Below are positions 26,016 through 35,777 of a stretch of 64,000 bases of DNA, in pieces. The stretch is from the NCBI RefSeq assembly GCF_036884655.1, contig NC_088339.1, forward strand, positions 21,157,001-21,221,000, in the 5' to 3' direction. The DNA is from Musa acuminata AAA Group (taxonomy: Eukaryota > Streptophyta > Magnoliopsida > Zingiberales > Musaceae). Below the pieces are notes generated by a model. The model was not told the DNA's origin. It did not search any database and saw nothing but the letters and a program-made list of their open reading frames with translations. A program made the position numbers and the translations under genes. Numbering within the stretch: the stretch's first letter is position 1; every line of letters begins with the position of its first letter.

Positions 26016-29000
26016 ATGATGGAGTGTAATAAAGAAGAGGCTATCAGAGCGAGGGAAGTTGCAGAAAAGAAGATGCAAAGTAGAGATTTCATTGGGGCAC
26101 TTAAGATTGCTCGGAAGGCCCAGCATCTCTTTCCAGAGCTTGAGAACATCTCTCATATGTTAACTGTCTGTGAAGTTCATTGCTCTGCTGATGCTAAAAT
26201 TAACGGAGAGATGGACTGGTATGGGATTCTGCAAGTAGAGCCAACAGCAGATGACTCATCTATCAAGAAACAGTACCGAAAGCTTGCACTTTTACTTCAT
26301 CCTGATAAAAACCAATTTGCAGGTGCTGAGGCTGCCTTCAAGTTAATTGGAGAAGCACATAAGATTCTGTCCGATCGACTAACACGACAACACTATGATG
26401 TTAAAATGAATGTTAATATCAGAACTGCCTCTTCCAGGCAGCCTGCTCCACAGATGAGGAACAGCTTTTATGCTAGAAGCAATTTCAGTGCAGTGTCTTT
26501 TAATGGCCTAAATCAGCAACAGCAGCAACCATCAGCTTTTGCTACTGCCAATACATTCTGGACTATTTGTCCTAATTGCAGCATGAGATACCAGTACTAC
26601 CTTAGCATATTGAACAAAACTCTCCGCTGTCAGCATTGTTCGAAGCCCTTCATTGCATATGATTTGAATGCAGAAGCTGCGCCTTCTGGGGTAAAGTCTG
26701 GTCAATCCTGGAACAACGTTGGAAATTCACATCATCAGATTCCAGTTCAGCAAGCTAATAATGTTAACCTGCAAAGTCAATCTGGAAATGCCTCTTCTAG
26801 TACAGGGCTTAAGAGTGGTGTTGGTGGAGGACCATGGGCCCCCTTTGGGCATGGAGGTGGACCTACAAACATGGCAAACATGGCTACAGATGACAGAATG
26901 GATGTTAAAGGTGTTGCAAGTAATGAGGTTCAGTTCGAGGAAAAGAACCCCAGGCAAATGAATGAAGGAGGGAAGACTGCTAAGCCTTCAACTGCCAATG
27001 CTAATCTGAAGAGGAGCAGAAAGGTGGCTGTGGAATCCAGTGAATCAGATAGCACTGATGTTGAAGAAGACATAGCTATTGAGGTAGATGGCCCTCAAGC
27101 AAAGCAGTATTCTTCATCGTCTGCACCACGTAGGTCAACCAGGCTTAAGCAGAATATTAATTATAGTGAAGTCGGAAGCGAAGATGATGATGACTTTATA
27201 AATTCTCCTAGTTACAAAAAGTGGAGAGGTGAGTCATCAGGTAGTGCTGATGGGCATGCAGGATCGTCCCATGCTGATACCGATGGGGTGACTTCGAGTG
27301 TCAAAGCCACTGAATTTGGTGATGATAAAATGGAGAACATTTACAAAGATGATGCCTCCGAAAAGCAACCACTAAATGGAAGTGAAGGTGTTAATGTAGA
27401 TCCAACAGGGGAAAGCAAACTAGATACAGGCACGGAAGAGAAGTTAGGGCCTGCAGCGGAGTCTAGCATTGATTCCAGATCTAAGACCTCACCTGAACAT
27501 GATACATTGACATATCCTGATCCAGAATTTTACGACTTTGAAAAACTTAGGCATGTAAATAAATTTTCAGTTGATCAGATATGGGCACTCTACGATAATC
27601 TTGATGGAATGCCTCGATTCTATGCACGAATTCGTCATGTACATGCCCCACATTTCAAGTTGCGGATAACTTGGCTTGAGCATAATCCCTTAAATGAAGT
27701 TGAGACAGTCTGGTCCGGTGAGGAATTGCCAGTTGGTTGTGGGAATTATATACTAGGATCCACACAGTTTGCTGAAGATCATCTGATGTTCTCACATATT
27801 GTGTCTTGGGAAAAGGGGAAAAGAAGGAACTCATATGATATATATCCTAGAAATGGCGAGGTTTGGGCTCTCTTCAAGGACTGGAATGCTGGGTGGAGAT
27901 CTGATGCTGGCAATCATAGGCTGTATAAATATGAAGTTATAGAAGTACTTTCAGATTTTGCAGTGGATGCTGGAATCAGCGTGATTCCCTTGGTTAAGAT
28001 AGAAGGTTTTGTGAGCTTGTTCATGCGAGCAAAGGAGATGGCTATGGCTCCATATATGATACCCCCTAATGAAATACTTAGATTTTCTCACGGTATCCCT
28101 TCTTACAGGTTGAATGGGACCGAAAAAGAAGGTATTCCTCAAGGTTGTCTGGAGCTTGATCCAGCATCTCTTCCTACTGACTTTTCAGAGTCATTTCCTT
28201 CCGTTAGTCTTGGTGGCGGTACAAGTGGAGTTGGAAATTTGAGTGAATCTCATGTTTCATGTTTCAAGTCCACAGACAATGAGGTGGAACCTGGAATGAA
28301 GGATGTTACTCATGCAGAACTATATCAAGCTGGTGGACGCCAGCAATCAGAAGCTTGGAAGCATGCACAAAATGATACAAAGCAGCCTGAAGTAGTGATA
28401 AGAGAGGAAGACAGGTTAGATGCTGCTGATATCCATGATAATTCTGCTGAAAATGAAAATTCATCTCCAATGTCATCGTCGAGCCCCCTTGTCGTTGAAT
28501 ATCCTGAAGCAGAATTTCACAATTTTGATGAGGGGAAGTCAATAGAAAATGTCCAACGTGGTCAGATTTGGGCATTATACAGTGAAATAGATCAGTATCC
28601 CAATTACTATGGATGGGTGAAGAAAGTTGAGTTAGAATATCATAAAGTGCATATAGCATGGCTTGAGGCCTGTCCTGTTTCAGAGGAGGAGGCACACTGG
28701 ATACAAGAGGGAATGCCGGTTGCATGTGGTACATTTAAAGTGGAACAGCAGAGTGTGGCATTTGAGAACATGGGTATGTTTTCTCATCTTGTGCAGGCCA
28801 AACCAAGTGCCAGAAGAAACCGATATGACATTCTTCCATGCCATGGTGAGATTTGGGCTGTATACAAGAACTGGAGTGCTGGATGGAGCCGTTCAGACTG
28901 GCAAAACTGTGAGTATGATGTGGTGGAAATTTCTGAATGCACCGATGCTGGCCTGAAAGTTCGACTTTTGACAAAGGTTGATGGTTATAGAGCCGTTTTC

Positions 29001-29180
29001 AAACATGAAAACGAAGGAAAAGCTGTGACCATGGATGTACCAGCCAATGAATATACTAGATTCTCTCATAAGATACCTTCATTCCGACTGACAAACGAAA
29101 GAGGAGGGAAACTTCGTGGTTATTGGGAGCTGGATACTGCATCTATACCTGACATTTTACTTATCTCGGACTCCGCATGA
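26016..29180 (+). CDS. J-domain protein with two DUF3444 domains
   Basis: An intronless frame of 1054 aa from ATG 26016. The frame is open 29 codons further upstream, but family members begin at M(M/-)xCNKEEAIRA, as here. The J domain spans residues 66-130 with HPD at 95-97, so it should stimulate Hsp70 ATPase activity. A zinc-ribbon-like pair CPNC (185-188) and CQHC (205-208) follows. Next is a long low-complexity linker with basic and acidic clusters (KRSRKVAVESSES), consistent with a nuclear location. Two plant-specific DUF3444 domains lie at about 500-722 and 825-1045, each with the recurring QIWALY and EVWAL/EIWAVY blocks. This is a known plant family whose client is unknown. The 3' flank has a triple repeat immediately after the stop. 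Confidence 0.94.
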   Translation: MMECNKEEAIRAREVAEKKMQSRDFIGALKIARKAQHLFPELENISHMLTVCEVHCSADAKINGEMDWYGILQVEPTADDSSIKKQYRKLALLLHPDKNQFAGAEAAFKLIGEAHKILSDRLTRQHYDVKMNVNIRTASSRQPAPQMRNSFYARSNFSAVSFNGLNQQQQQPSAFATANTFWTICPNCSMRYQYYLSILNKTLRCQHCSKPFIAYDLNAEAAPSGVKSGQSWNNVGNSHHQIPVQQANNVNLQSQSGNASSSTGLKSGVGGGPWAPFGHGGGPTNMANMATDDRMDVKGVASNEVQFEEKNPRQMNEGGKTAKPSTANANLKRSRKVAVESSESDSTDVEEDIAIEVDGPQAKQYSSSSAPRRSTRLKQNINYSEVGSEDDDDFINSPSYKKWRGESSGSADGHAGSSHADTDGVTSSVKATEFGDDKMENIYKDDASEKQPLNGSEGVNVDPTGESKLDTGTEEKLGPAAESSIDSRSKTSPEHDTLTYPDPEFYDFEKLRHVNKFSVDQIWALYDNLDGMPRFYARIRHVHAPHFKLRITWLEHNPLNEVETVWSGEELPVGCGNYILGSTQFAEDHLMFSHIVSWEKGKRRNSYDIYPRNGEVWALFKDWNAGWRSDAGNHRLYKYEVIEVLSDFAVDAGISVIPLVKIEGFVSLFMRAKEMAMAPYMIPPNEILRFSHGIPSYRLNGTEKEGIPQGCLELDPASLPTDFSESFPSVSLGGGTSGVGNLSESHVSCFKSTDNEVEPGMKDVTHAELYQAGGRQQSEAWKHAQNDTKQPEVVIREEDRLDAADIHDNSAENENSSPMSSSSPLVVEYPEAEFHNFDEGKSIENVQRGQIWALYSEIDQYPNYYGWVKKVELEYHKVHIAWLEACPVSEEEAHWIQEGMPVACGTFKVEQQSVAFENMGMFSHLVQAKPSARRNRYDILPCHGEIWAVYKNWSAGWSRSDWQNCEYDVVEISECTDAGLKVRLLTKVDGYRAVFKHENEGKAVTMDVPANEYTRFSHKIPSFRLTNERGGKLRGYWELDTASIPDILLISDSA

Positions 29181-29185
29181 TACTC

Positions 29186-29300
29186 GGTTACCTTCAGCAA
29201 CTTATGGAAACCTTGGGTACCTTCAGCAGCTTATGGAAACCTTGGGTACTTGGTTAAAGAGATCAACTTGGGTACCTTCAGCAGCTTATGGAAACCTTGA
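29186..29300 (+). repeat. Three copies of a ~29-bp unit in the 3' flank of the J-domain gene
   Basis: Near-identical units start at 29186, 29216 and 29271, each reading GGT(T)ACCTTCAGCA then [AG]CTTATGG and AAACCTTG. The first two abut and the third follows a 26-bp spacer. The first copy differs by one inserted T and one G-to-A change. The array starts five bases after the stop codon, so it is probably in the 3' UTR. Confidence 0.93.
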
Positions 29301-30114
29301 ACTGCAGTGCAGGGTTACTGCAGGTTGGTGATTCCATGTCTACACATGGGTGCCTGTGTGAGGAAAGTCCGCACAATGCATGGGAACCTCTGTTCTGTTG
29401 AGTTTGTAATCAAGTCTCATAGTTCACTATGCTCCTATGTGAACACAAGCCAGAGTAACCGAATTTTCGCGAGGTGTGCAAGAAGCTGCCAGCTAATGGA
29501 TGTTGCAGATGATGCTTTTTCATCCATTCATCCTCTGTAGGCGTGTAATCTCCTCCGACTGTTGCAATCTAATCTAGGTAACTCAGATCAGAAAAATATT
29601 TAAAGTTTGCTCTTAGCTTCGACTTAGTCATTACTTTCGTCTCAATCTGCTTCACTTTATGCGGTCTGGCATTTCTTCTTATAATATATATATATCTCCT
29701 CTCCTTGAATGGCGCTGGTCGTGTGGGATTCAAGACACATTTCTTTTTTGGTTCTACCTCAAGCTAATGTAAGCTTACGGAGAGAGATCAGATGTCGCCA
29801 CGAATCCATAAACACAATCCTGGGCGGCTATATGATGCAGGACGCCAACCAGGGATATATAATTATTATCTCCCATTTCTATCCATCCCACATCGAGAGA
29901 GAATTGCAACAGAGTGTGGGCCCTTCCTTCCTTATGTTACATTTTACTGCTACTCACATTTTAAATCCAAGACTGGATCTTATCCTGTTAAGTTATGCCC
30001 GATACCAAATATCACAAATGATCGTATCGCTCTTCCAACAGAAACAAAAAGTGGTTGTGATGTCCTGCAGAAGAAAAATAACATTCACCAACAAACTGCT
30101 ACAGAATCTCAATC

Positions 30115-31753
30115 TCAGCACTCGTGAGGATCTTCTTGCTTATTCGTCATATGTTTTCTCCAAGGATTAAGAGCTTCTCTGATGGCTTGAGCTTCTTCAG
30201 AGCTCTCCCAGGCACGTTTTTCCGACTCCAGCACGGTGACCTTGTCGTCTGCCAAAAATACCGAGATGGTGCATGAAGAACAAACAATAGTGAATCTAAT
30301 AACACATAAAACGGCATCATTTGTCATGCACAAGTCAATACATGAAGAACAAACAATAGTGAATCTAATAACACATAAAACGGCATCATTTGTCATGCAC
30401 AAGTCAATACAACCACAACAACAATGGCAGCACACAAAATGTCGATACACATGATACAACCACAACAACAACAAGACCATAAAGCCCCAACTTATCATCC
30501 AAGCTTAAGTTGGCTTGAAACCATGAAGTGCGGAAAGAACAATAGATACTGTCACGATACACAGTCGAAGCTTAATCAAAGTGATCTCATGCTTATTCTC
30601 CATCGTAAATAAAGACCATTTCCATGAATATGGATTTTGGAATTTTGGATTGTCCCCAAACAATTTCCCTTCAATATTTTTGTTCACAATATCGATTTTT
30701 ATGTCAAAAAAAAAGAAAGAAAAAGATACCTACCAATGTTTACTAATCCGATCAAGGATCGGTACGCCGAACCATATAACTTGGTACCGATCCATATTCA
30801 TCTTTTCTTGGTGCCACCAATAATACCTAAACTGGTATTCGACGGCGATCTTAAATCTTGACAACAACAACTTTGCATACTTAGAACAACTCATTTTGGT
30901 GACATGTACATAAATACTATTTATTCAAAGACAAACACTTGTTCATGTACCTATTTGATCTTTTCAATCGACATTGGCACTTGAAATAACAAGATGGAAG
31001 AGTATGGCTTTTGTTTGACACATGATATCATTTGAAGGGAGAAAAACCATAGCACATGACAAACAAAAAAAGAACAAAGATGATAAGTCTTATTGAGTTA
31101 AAAAAAATCTCAAAGGTGAGCAAAAATTATGGTCATGCACTAGAAAGTTTTATTTGAAAACAAGTGACACTTAAAATGGAGTGAAAAACTTTGGACAAAA
31201 AAAAGTTCGATGAGTCAAATATTCCTCTTACAAGAGTGGAAACACAAAAAGTATGCTAAGGTTTTAGATGCAAATGAAGGCTGCTATTAGATAATAGATG
31301 CAAATGAAGCACTTTGATCAATGATCACGCTTTAACCTCTCAAAACCTAAATTAATTTGCTAGTGCCACGAGAGATGCCCTAATTTGAGCAAAAAAAAGC
31401 CGATGAAACAACTCAATTTTTTTGATTAGATGCTGATGCTAATACTACTACTACTCTCCGTCTACTCTCCTCAAAAGGATCGAACTTTGTTGTATTCTAC
31501 TACAAATATTCCAGCCCTAGGAAATCCAGCTTTCCCACGAAATCACAAACAATAAGCCCCCCCGGGGTGTCCAAGGAGAATAATAACAACAAAGCAACGC
31601 GCAAAGGGGCAAACAAATCCATAAATAAGAAGATTAGGGGAAGAGAAAGGAGGATGCTTTACAGAAACCGGTGTGGATCATGAATAGCTCCATCGAAGCC
31701 CCGATTAGCGCCGATACCGCCGCAATCTTCAAATACCAGTCCAGAAACTTCAT
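30115..31753 (-). CDS. Small conserved membrane-anchored plant protein, 74 aa, function unknown
   Basis: Two exons on the minus strand: 31663-31753 (ATG; 30 codons plus one base; donor TTTCT/GTAAAG) and 30115-30248 (acceptor TTGGCAG; ends TGCTGA). Joined in frame they give a 74-aa protein. Residues 1-31 hold a hydrophobic stretch (IAAVSALIGASMELFMI) that reads as a single N-terminal membrane anchor. The remainder is a charged, probably helical tail (TVLESEKRAWESSEEAQAIRE). I recall similar short proteins across plants but cannot assign a function; a mitochondrial location is a guess. A GC-rich region upstream of the ATG (31760-31880) is a suitable leader. The intron carries a perfect 69-bp tandem duplication. 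Confidence 0.8.
30272..30409. repeat. Perfect 69-bp tandem duplication
   Basis: Bases 30272-30340 and 30341-30409 read identically, starting CATGAAGAACAAAC and ending AAGTCAATA. The duplication lies in the intron of the 74-aa gene. Perfect identity implies a recent event, or a collapsed or expanded assembly artefact. Confidence 0.97.
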
Positions 31754-31759
31754 CTGGAA

Positions 31760-32624
31760 CTGCGATTTCGACGGAAGAGCAAACGGCGGTGGAGGAGAAG
31801 AAGGGCGTTCGTCGTCGAGGAGGCGAAAGACCCGGCTACGCCGTGGTCACTTGTGCATTTATCGACACGGGTCGCCGGGCCTGACCCGATCCGTGAAATC
31901 CATTTAGTAGAAAAGGAAACTTAAGTCGAATCAAATCAAAAAGGAACGCAATCGAACAGAAGAATCTTCAACAAGATTTGATTTGCTTATTAGATCCAAA
32001 CTCGACGAACACAATCTAAGGTTTCTATGACTCACGGCTAATTCTCAAAGTATTGACTTAACGCACTTCATTTTACTCTTAATTAGGCCAATTTGGGTCA
32101 TTCATAACAATCCTTTGGATCGGGGTGCCACAGTTCCGGAAGCATCGATATTAATTCTTTAGTTTGGGGTCTAATTTGATCGACTAGTTTCAGTTGATTA
32201 AAATAATTTTAAGATACTCCACGAAGATTAAACTCATGTTATTAGGCTTTAAATCTAAACGATTTTATTGTATTAACCACTACATCACAGACTTATTTAA
32301 CTTATTTAGAATCATTGATTTCGTACTAATTTTTAAGTATTAGAACTAAACGGTATGACTTCGATTTCAATTCGATTTGGAACCACCGAACTATTAACCC
32401 GATTCAACTTTGTTTACATAATCCAAATCTACAAAGACTCGTCTACGAGTAAACGATGATATGATATGATGATTCACGGCTAACATGAAGGTGTTAAATT
32501 TTAGCACACTACATTTGGTTAATAATTACGTCAATTTGGGTCGATCATATTACTCGAGTAACTGTGAGAAGAAATGACTAGTTGGATTTTATGGATACAT
32601 TTTTATACACAAAGAAGGATTCGA
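31760..32624. other. Leader of the small gene and AT-rich intergenic DNA
   Basis: A GC-rich stretch to about 31890, presumably leader and promoter of the minus-strand 74-aa gene, then AT-rich DNA without recognisable genes up to the old copia LTR. Confidence 0.5.
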
Positions 32625-32842
32625 AAGTATGATAATTACATGATTTTTTCAATCAATAATAATATAAAATATTTATTATATTATTTTATAACGTAGGAGG
32701 TCACGTTGAGATCATGATCTTCATTATTATTGATAGAATCAGGACAATATGTTATCATAATTTTTATGATTTAAAATCATGATAACATAATATCAAAATA
32801 TTGAGAGGATCATGATAATCTTATCATGATTTAATTTTCTCA
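32625..32842 (-). repeat. 3' LTR (element orientation) of the old copia element
   Basis: Matches the block ending at 44111, including the GAGATCATGATCTT motif and a palindromic core (ATGTTATCAT near 32751 and ATGATAACAT near 32780). Its element-side start, TGAGAAAATTAAATC, corresponds to TGAAAAAAAATTAAATT in the partner. The lower-coordinate end fades near 32625. Confidence 0.72.
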
Positions 32843-32922
32843 ATAATATCTTTTCAAATATACTCTCGTAAGATAGTGCTCCTATCGGAGACACCAATCT
32901 TGGACCGAAGTATATGGAATTA

Positions 32923-35121
32923 CTAGTGAGACAAAGGCTTGGTAAAAGTATCTACAAGTTGACCAAAAGATAAGATATGAGAGACACATAGCTCACCATT
33001 TTGAACTTTGTCACGAACAAAATGAAAGTCGATAGCTATGCGCTTCATTCGAAAGTGAAATACAAAATTAGCACATAGATATGTTATCCCGATATTCTCA
33101 CAATATATAGATGGAGGATCAGATATTGTGATAAATAATTCATTTAACAATAATTGAATACAATAAATTTCAATAGTCGTAGAAGTAACCGATCGATATT
33201 CAACCTCGTAGAAGATCTTGTAATATTTCTTATAACTCTTAGATATTAGATTGTGACCAAGAAATATAATATAAGTATTAATAGATGTCCTGTCATCCTT
33301 ATTACTTGCCCAATCGGTATCTGAAATTATATAAAGCAACAAAGAAGAATTTTTTTAGGGAAAGAAGCCATGATCAATAGTGCTCTTTTAAGTACCGAAG
33401 AAGGCATTTAACATATATCCATTGGAAGTAGACTTTTATATAAATTAAGATAATTTATTCACTTCATATGTAATGTTCAAGCAAGTAAATATCAAATACC
33501 GTGCACTATCAACAACTTGACGATACTCAATGACGTCACTAAGATTAGCACTATCAAATAGAGTATGAGGAACACTTGTAGAGATTAGTATAATAACAAT
33601 ATTGGCTTCAAGCATTTTAGTACGACCAAGAAGATCATGAATATACTTTTGTTGAAAAAGAAATAGACCATTTGCCTTGTGGATTACTTGAATACCAAGA
33701 AAATAGTTGAGAGACCCAAGATCTTTAATAGAAAACTTATTTCCAAGCTGCTGAATAAACTGATTAATTATTACTGGTTTATTATCAGTAATAATTCAGT
33801 CATCCACATAAACTAATAAAAATATGATTATGTCCTCATGAGAATAAATGGATAACAAATTATCAGATCGAGAATTATGAAATCCAACTAAGACTAGATG
33901 TGTTCGATGTTCATGATACCAAGCACGAGGAGCCTGCTTGAGACCATAAAGAGCCTGGTATAATTTATAAACATGTTGAGGAAAATTATGATCAATAAAG
34001 CTTAGAAGTTGCTTTATAAATATATCTTCGGAAATATAATCATTAAGTTGTTAAAGTCTCTAATTGTTAGACAAAGCAAGACATAAAATAATATGAATTA
34101 TTATTGTCTTCACAACTGGGCTAAATGTATTATGGTACTCAAAGGCTTGGACGTTGATGAAATATCTTTCCAACCAATTTTACTTGATGCTTATTAATAG
34201 ACTCATTAAGGTTTCGTTTGATATGAAAAACCTATTTGTACTTTACAAGGTTTTGAGTCCCATGTACCATTCTGTAATAAAGCATTATATTCTTTAGACA
34301 TTGCTACTCACCAAGAATTTTTTAGATTTGGTTAATAGTAGAAGGCTCATAAATATAATCTTGGGATTGTTTTATGAAAATAAAGAAACATTTATTTAGT
34401 TTAAAGACTTGATTTTAAGATCTAGTAACTATCAGATGAATTGGTGTACGGTCAATTACATCTCTAGGACGTATTGGTCGAGAAGAATTTAAAGTATGAG
34501 TATTGAAACCAAATCTTACCGTGAATTCTCTTTTTACATGACACTCTCATGGGGAAGCTGGATGGATGAGAAAATCTGTTATTCATCATGCACCATTGAG
34601 AAAGGGCTTGGTGAGATTTGAGTGGATAAAGTGTTCGGATTGGTGGGAGGGGTTGATGTTTCAACATGAACGAGAATGATAATATGAGGTGGCTCATGAA
34701 TTTAGGGAACTCAATAAGTTATCGAAAGTTAGTATAGGTAAAAGTGATTTATAAGAAAAAATAAATTCTATAAAATCAACATGATAAGAAATGAAAATTC
34801 TTTTAGTTGATGGATCAAAACATTTAAAAGCATTTTGATTAGTAGAATATCTAAGAAAAATATATTATTTTAATTGGGCTTCTAGTTTGTTATGGGTGAA
34901 AGGTTTTAACCATGGATAACATAGACATTAAAAAACACATAATTTACTATAGTTATGAGCGAATCCAAATAATTTTTCAAATGATAAAACCATATTTAGA
35001 ATTAGAATAGACAAGTAATTACTGAGATAAGTTAATGTGACAAATGCATGAGACCAAAATTGAAGAGATAAGGAAGCTTAAGTAAAAAGTATGAGACCAA
35101 TATAGACGATATATTGATGAT
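32923..35121 (-). pseudogene. Old copia pol remnant: integrase end, reverse transcriptase, RNase H
   Basis: Read on the minus strand, LYGLKQAPRAWY lies near 33950. The RT catalytic YVDD (33799-33810) is followed at once by a stop (33796-33798). KDLGSLNYFLGIQV is near 33700. An RNase H-like frame at 32923-33342 contains SDTDWASNKDDR and ends DTFTKPL. At the top end ER-HHQYIV resumes the integrase sequence broken by the younger insertion. Many stops and frameshifts show it is inactive. Confidence 0.85.
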
Positions 35122-35126
35122 GACGT
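35122..35126. repeat. Left target-site duplication of the young copia composite (GACGT)
   Basis: GACGT precedes the first LTR, and GTCGT (41851-41855) follows the third, so four of five bases match. Using GACGT as the single original target restores the integrase reading frame of the old element, which supports this assignment. Confidence 0.75.
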
Positions 35127-35730
35127 TGTTGGGCAGATGGCCCATATTCAGCCCATGTGGGCTTTATCAGCCCACAACCCACACCCCCTCTTAACCTAAC
35201 TCTAATTAAGATTAGGGGGGTGTGGTGGCTGTGTTTTAGAGGCAGATTAAAGCTATAAAAAGGCATCAACGAGGCAGATCTTTGGAGCGACGAGATTCCA
35301 AAGAGAAGAAGGAGAACAAGGCAGAAAAGGAAGAGAAAGAAAGGGAAGAAGACATGGACAACGCAGAGAGACTGTTCTCAATCATCTAGCAGTGTTCTCA
35401 TCTCAGGTTAGATCAAATCTACAGTAGGCTCTTGCTGTGATTACTTGGGAGGTTTTAGATATTGTGGGCAGTGACGTGATCCTTGTATCCCGGTTATTCT
35501 CTTGTGGTTGTTGCTAGGGTTTTGGGCAAGAGATTGAGATTTGTACATTTATTATTCTCATAGTGGATTATCTCTAGTTTGCCCCGTGGTTTTTACCCTT
35601 CACATTGAAGGGGTTTTCCACGTATATCTTGGTGTTCTGTTTGATTGTGTTTCCATTTTATTCCGCTGCGTATTTTGATATTCTAGTATTTGTTCCTATA
35701 CAAAGGTTATTCCTGTTTATATCCCCATCA
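35127..35730 (+). repeat. LTR A of the composite
   Basis: 604 bp, TGTTGGGC...CCCCATCA. By eye it differs from LTRs B and C at about ten positions (for example GGGCAGATGG for GGGCTGATGG), so it is the outlier of the three. A TATA-like GCTATAAAAAGG lies near 35251-35262, and a tRNA-Met primer-binding site follows. Confidence 0.95.
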
Positions 35731-35747
35731 ACTGGTATCAGAGCGGG
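35731..35747 (+). other. Primer-binding site of body 1
   Basis: ACTGGTATCAGAGCGGG directly follows LTR A; TGGTATCAGAGC is the classical complement of the initiator-methionine tRNA 3' end. Confidence 0.9.
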
Positions 35748-35777
35748 GTTTTGGTGATTTAATTTTTGTATTTGAAC

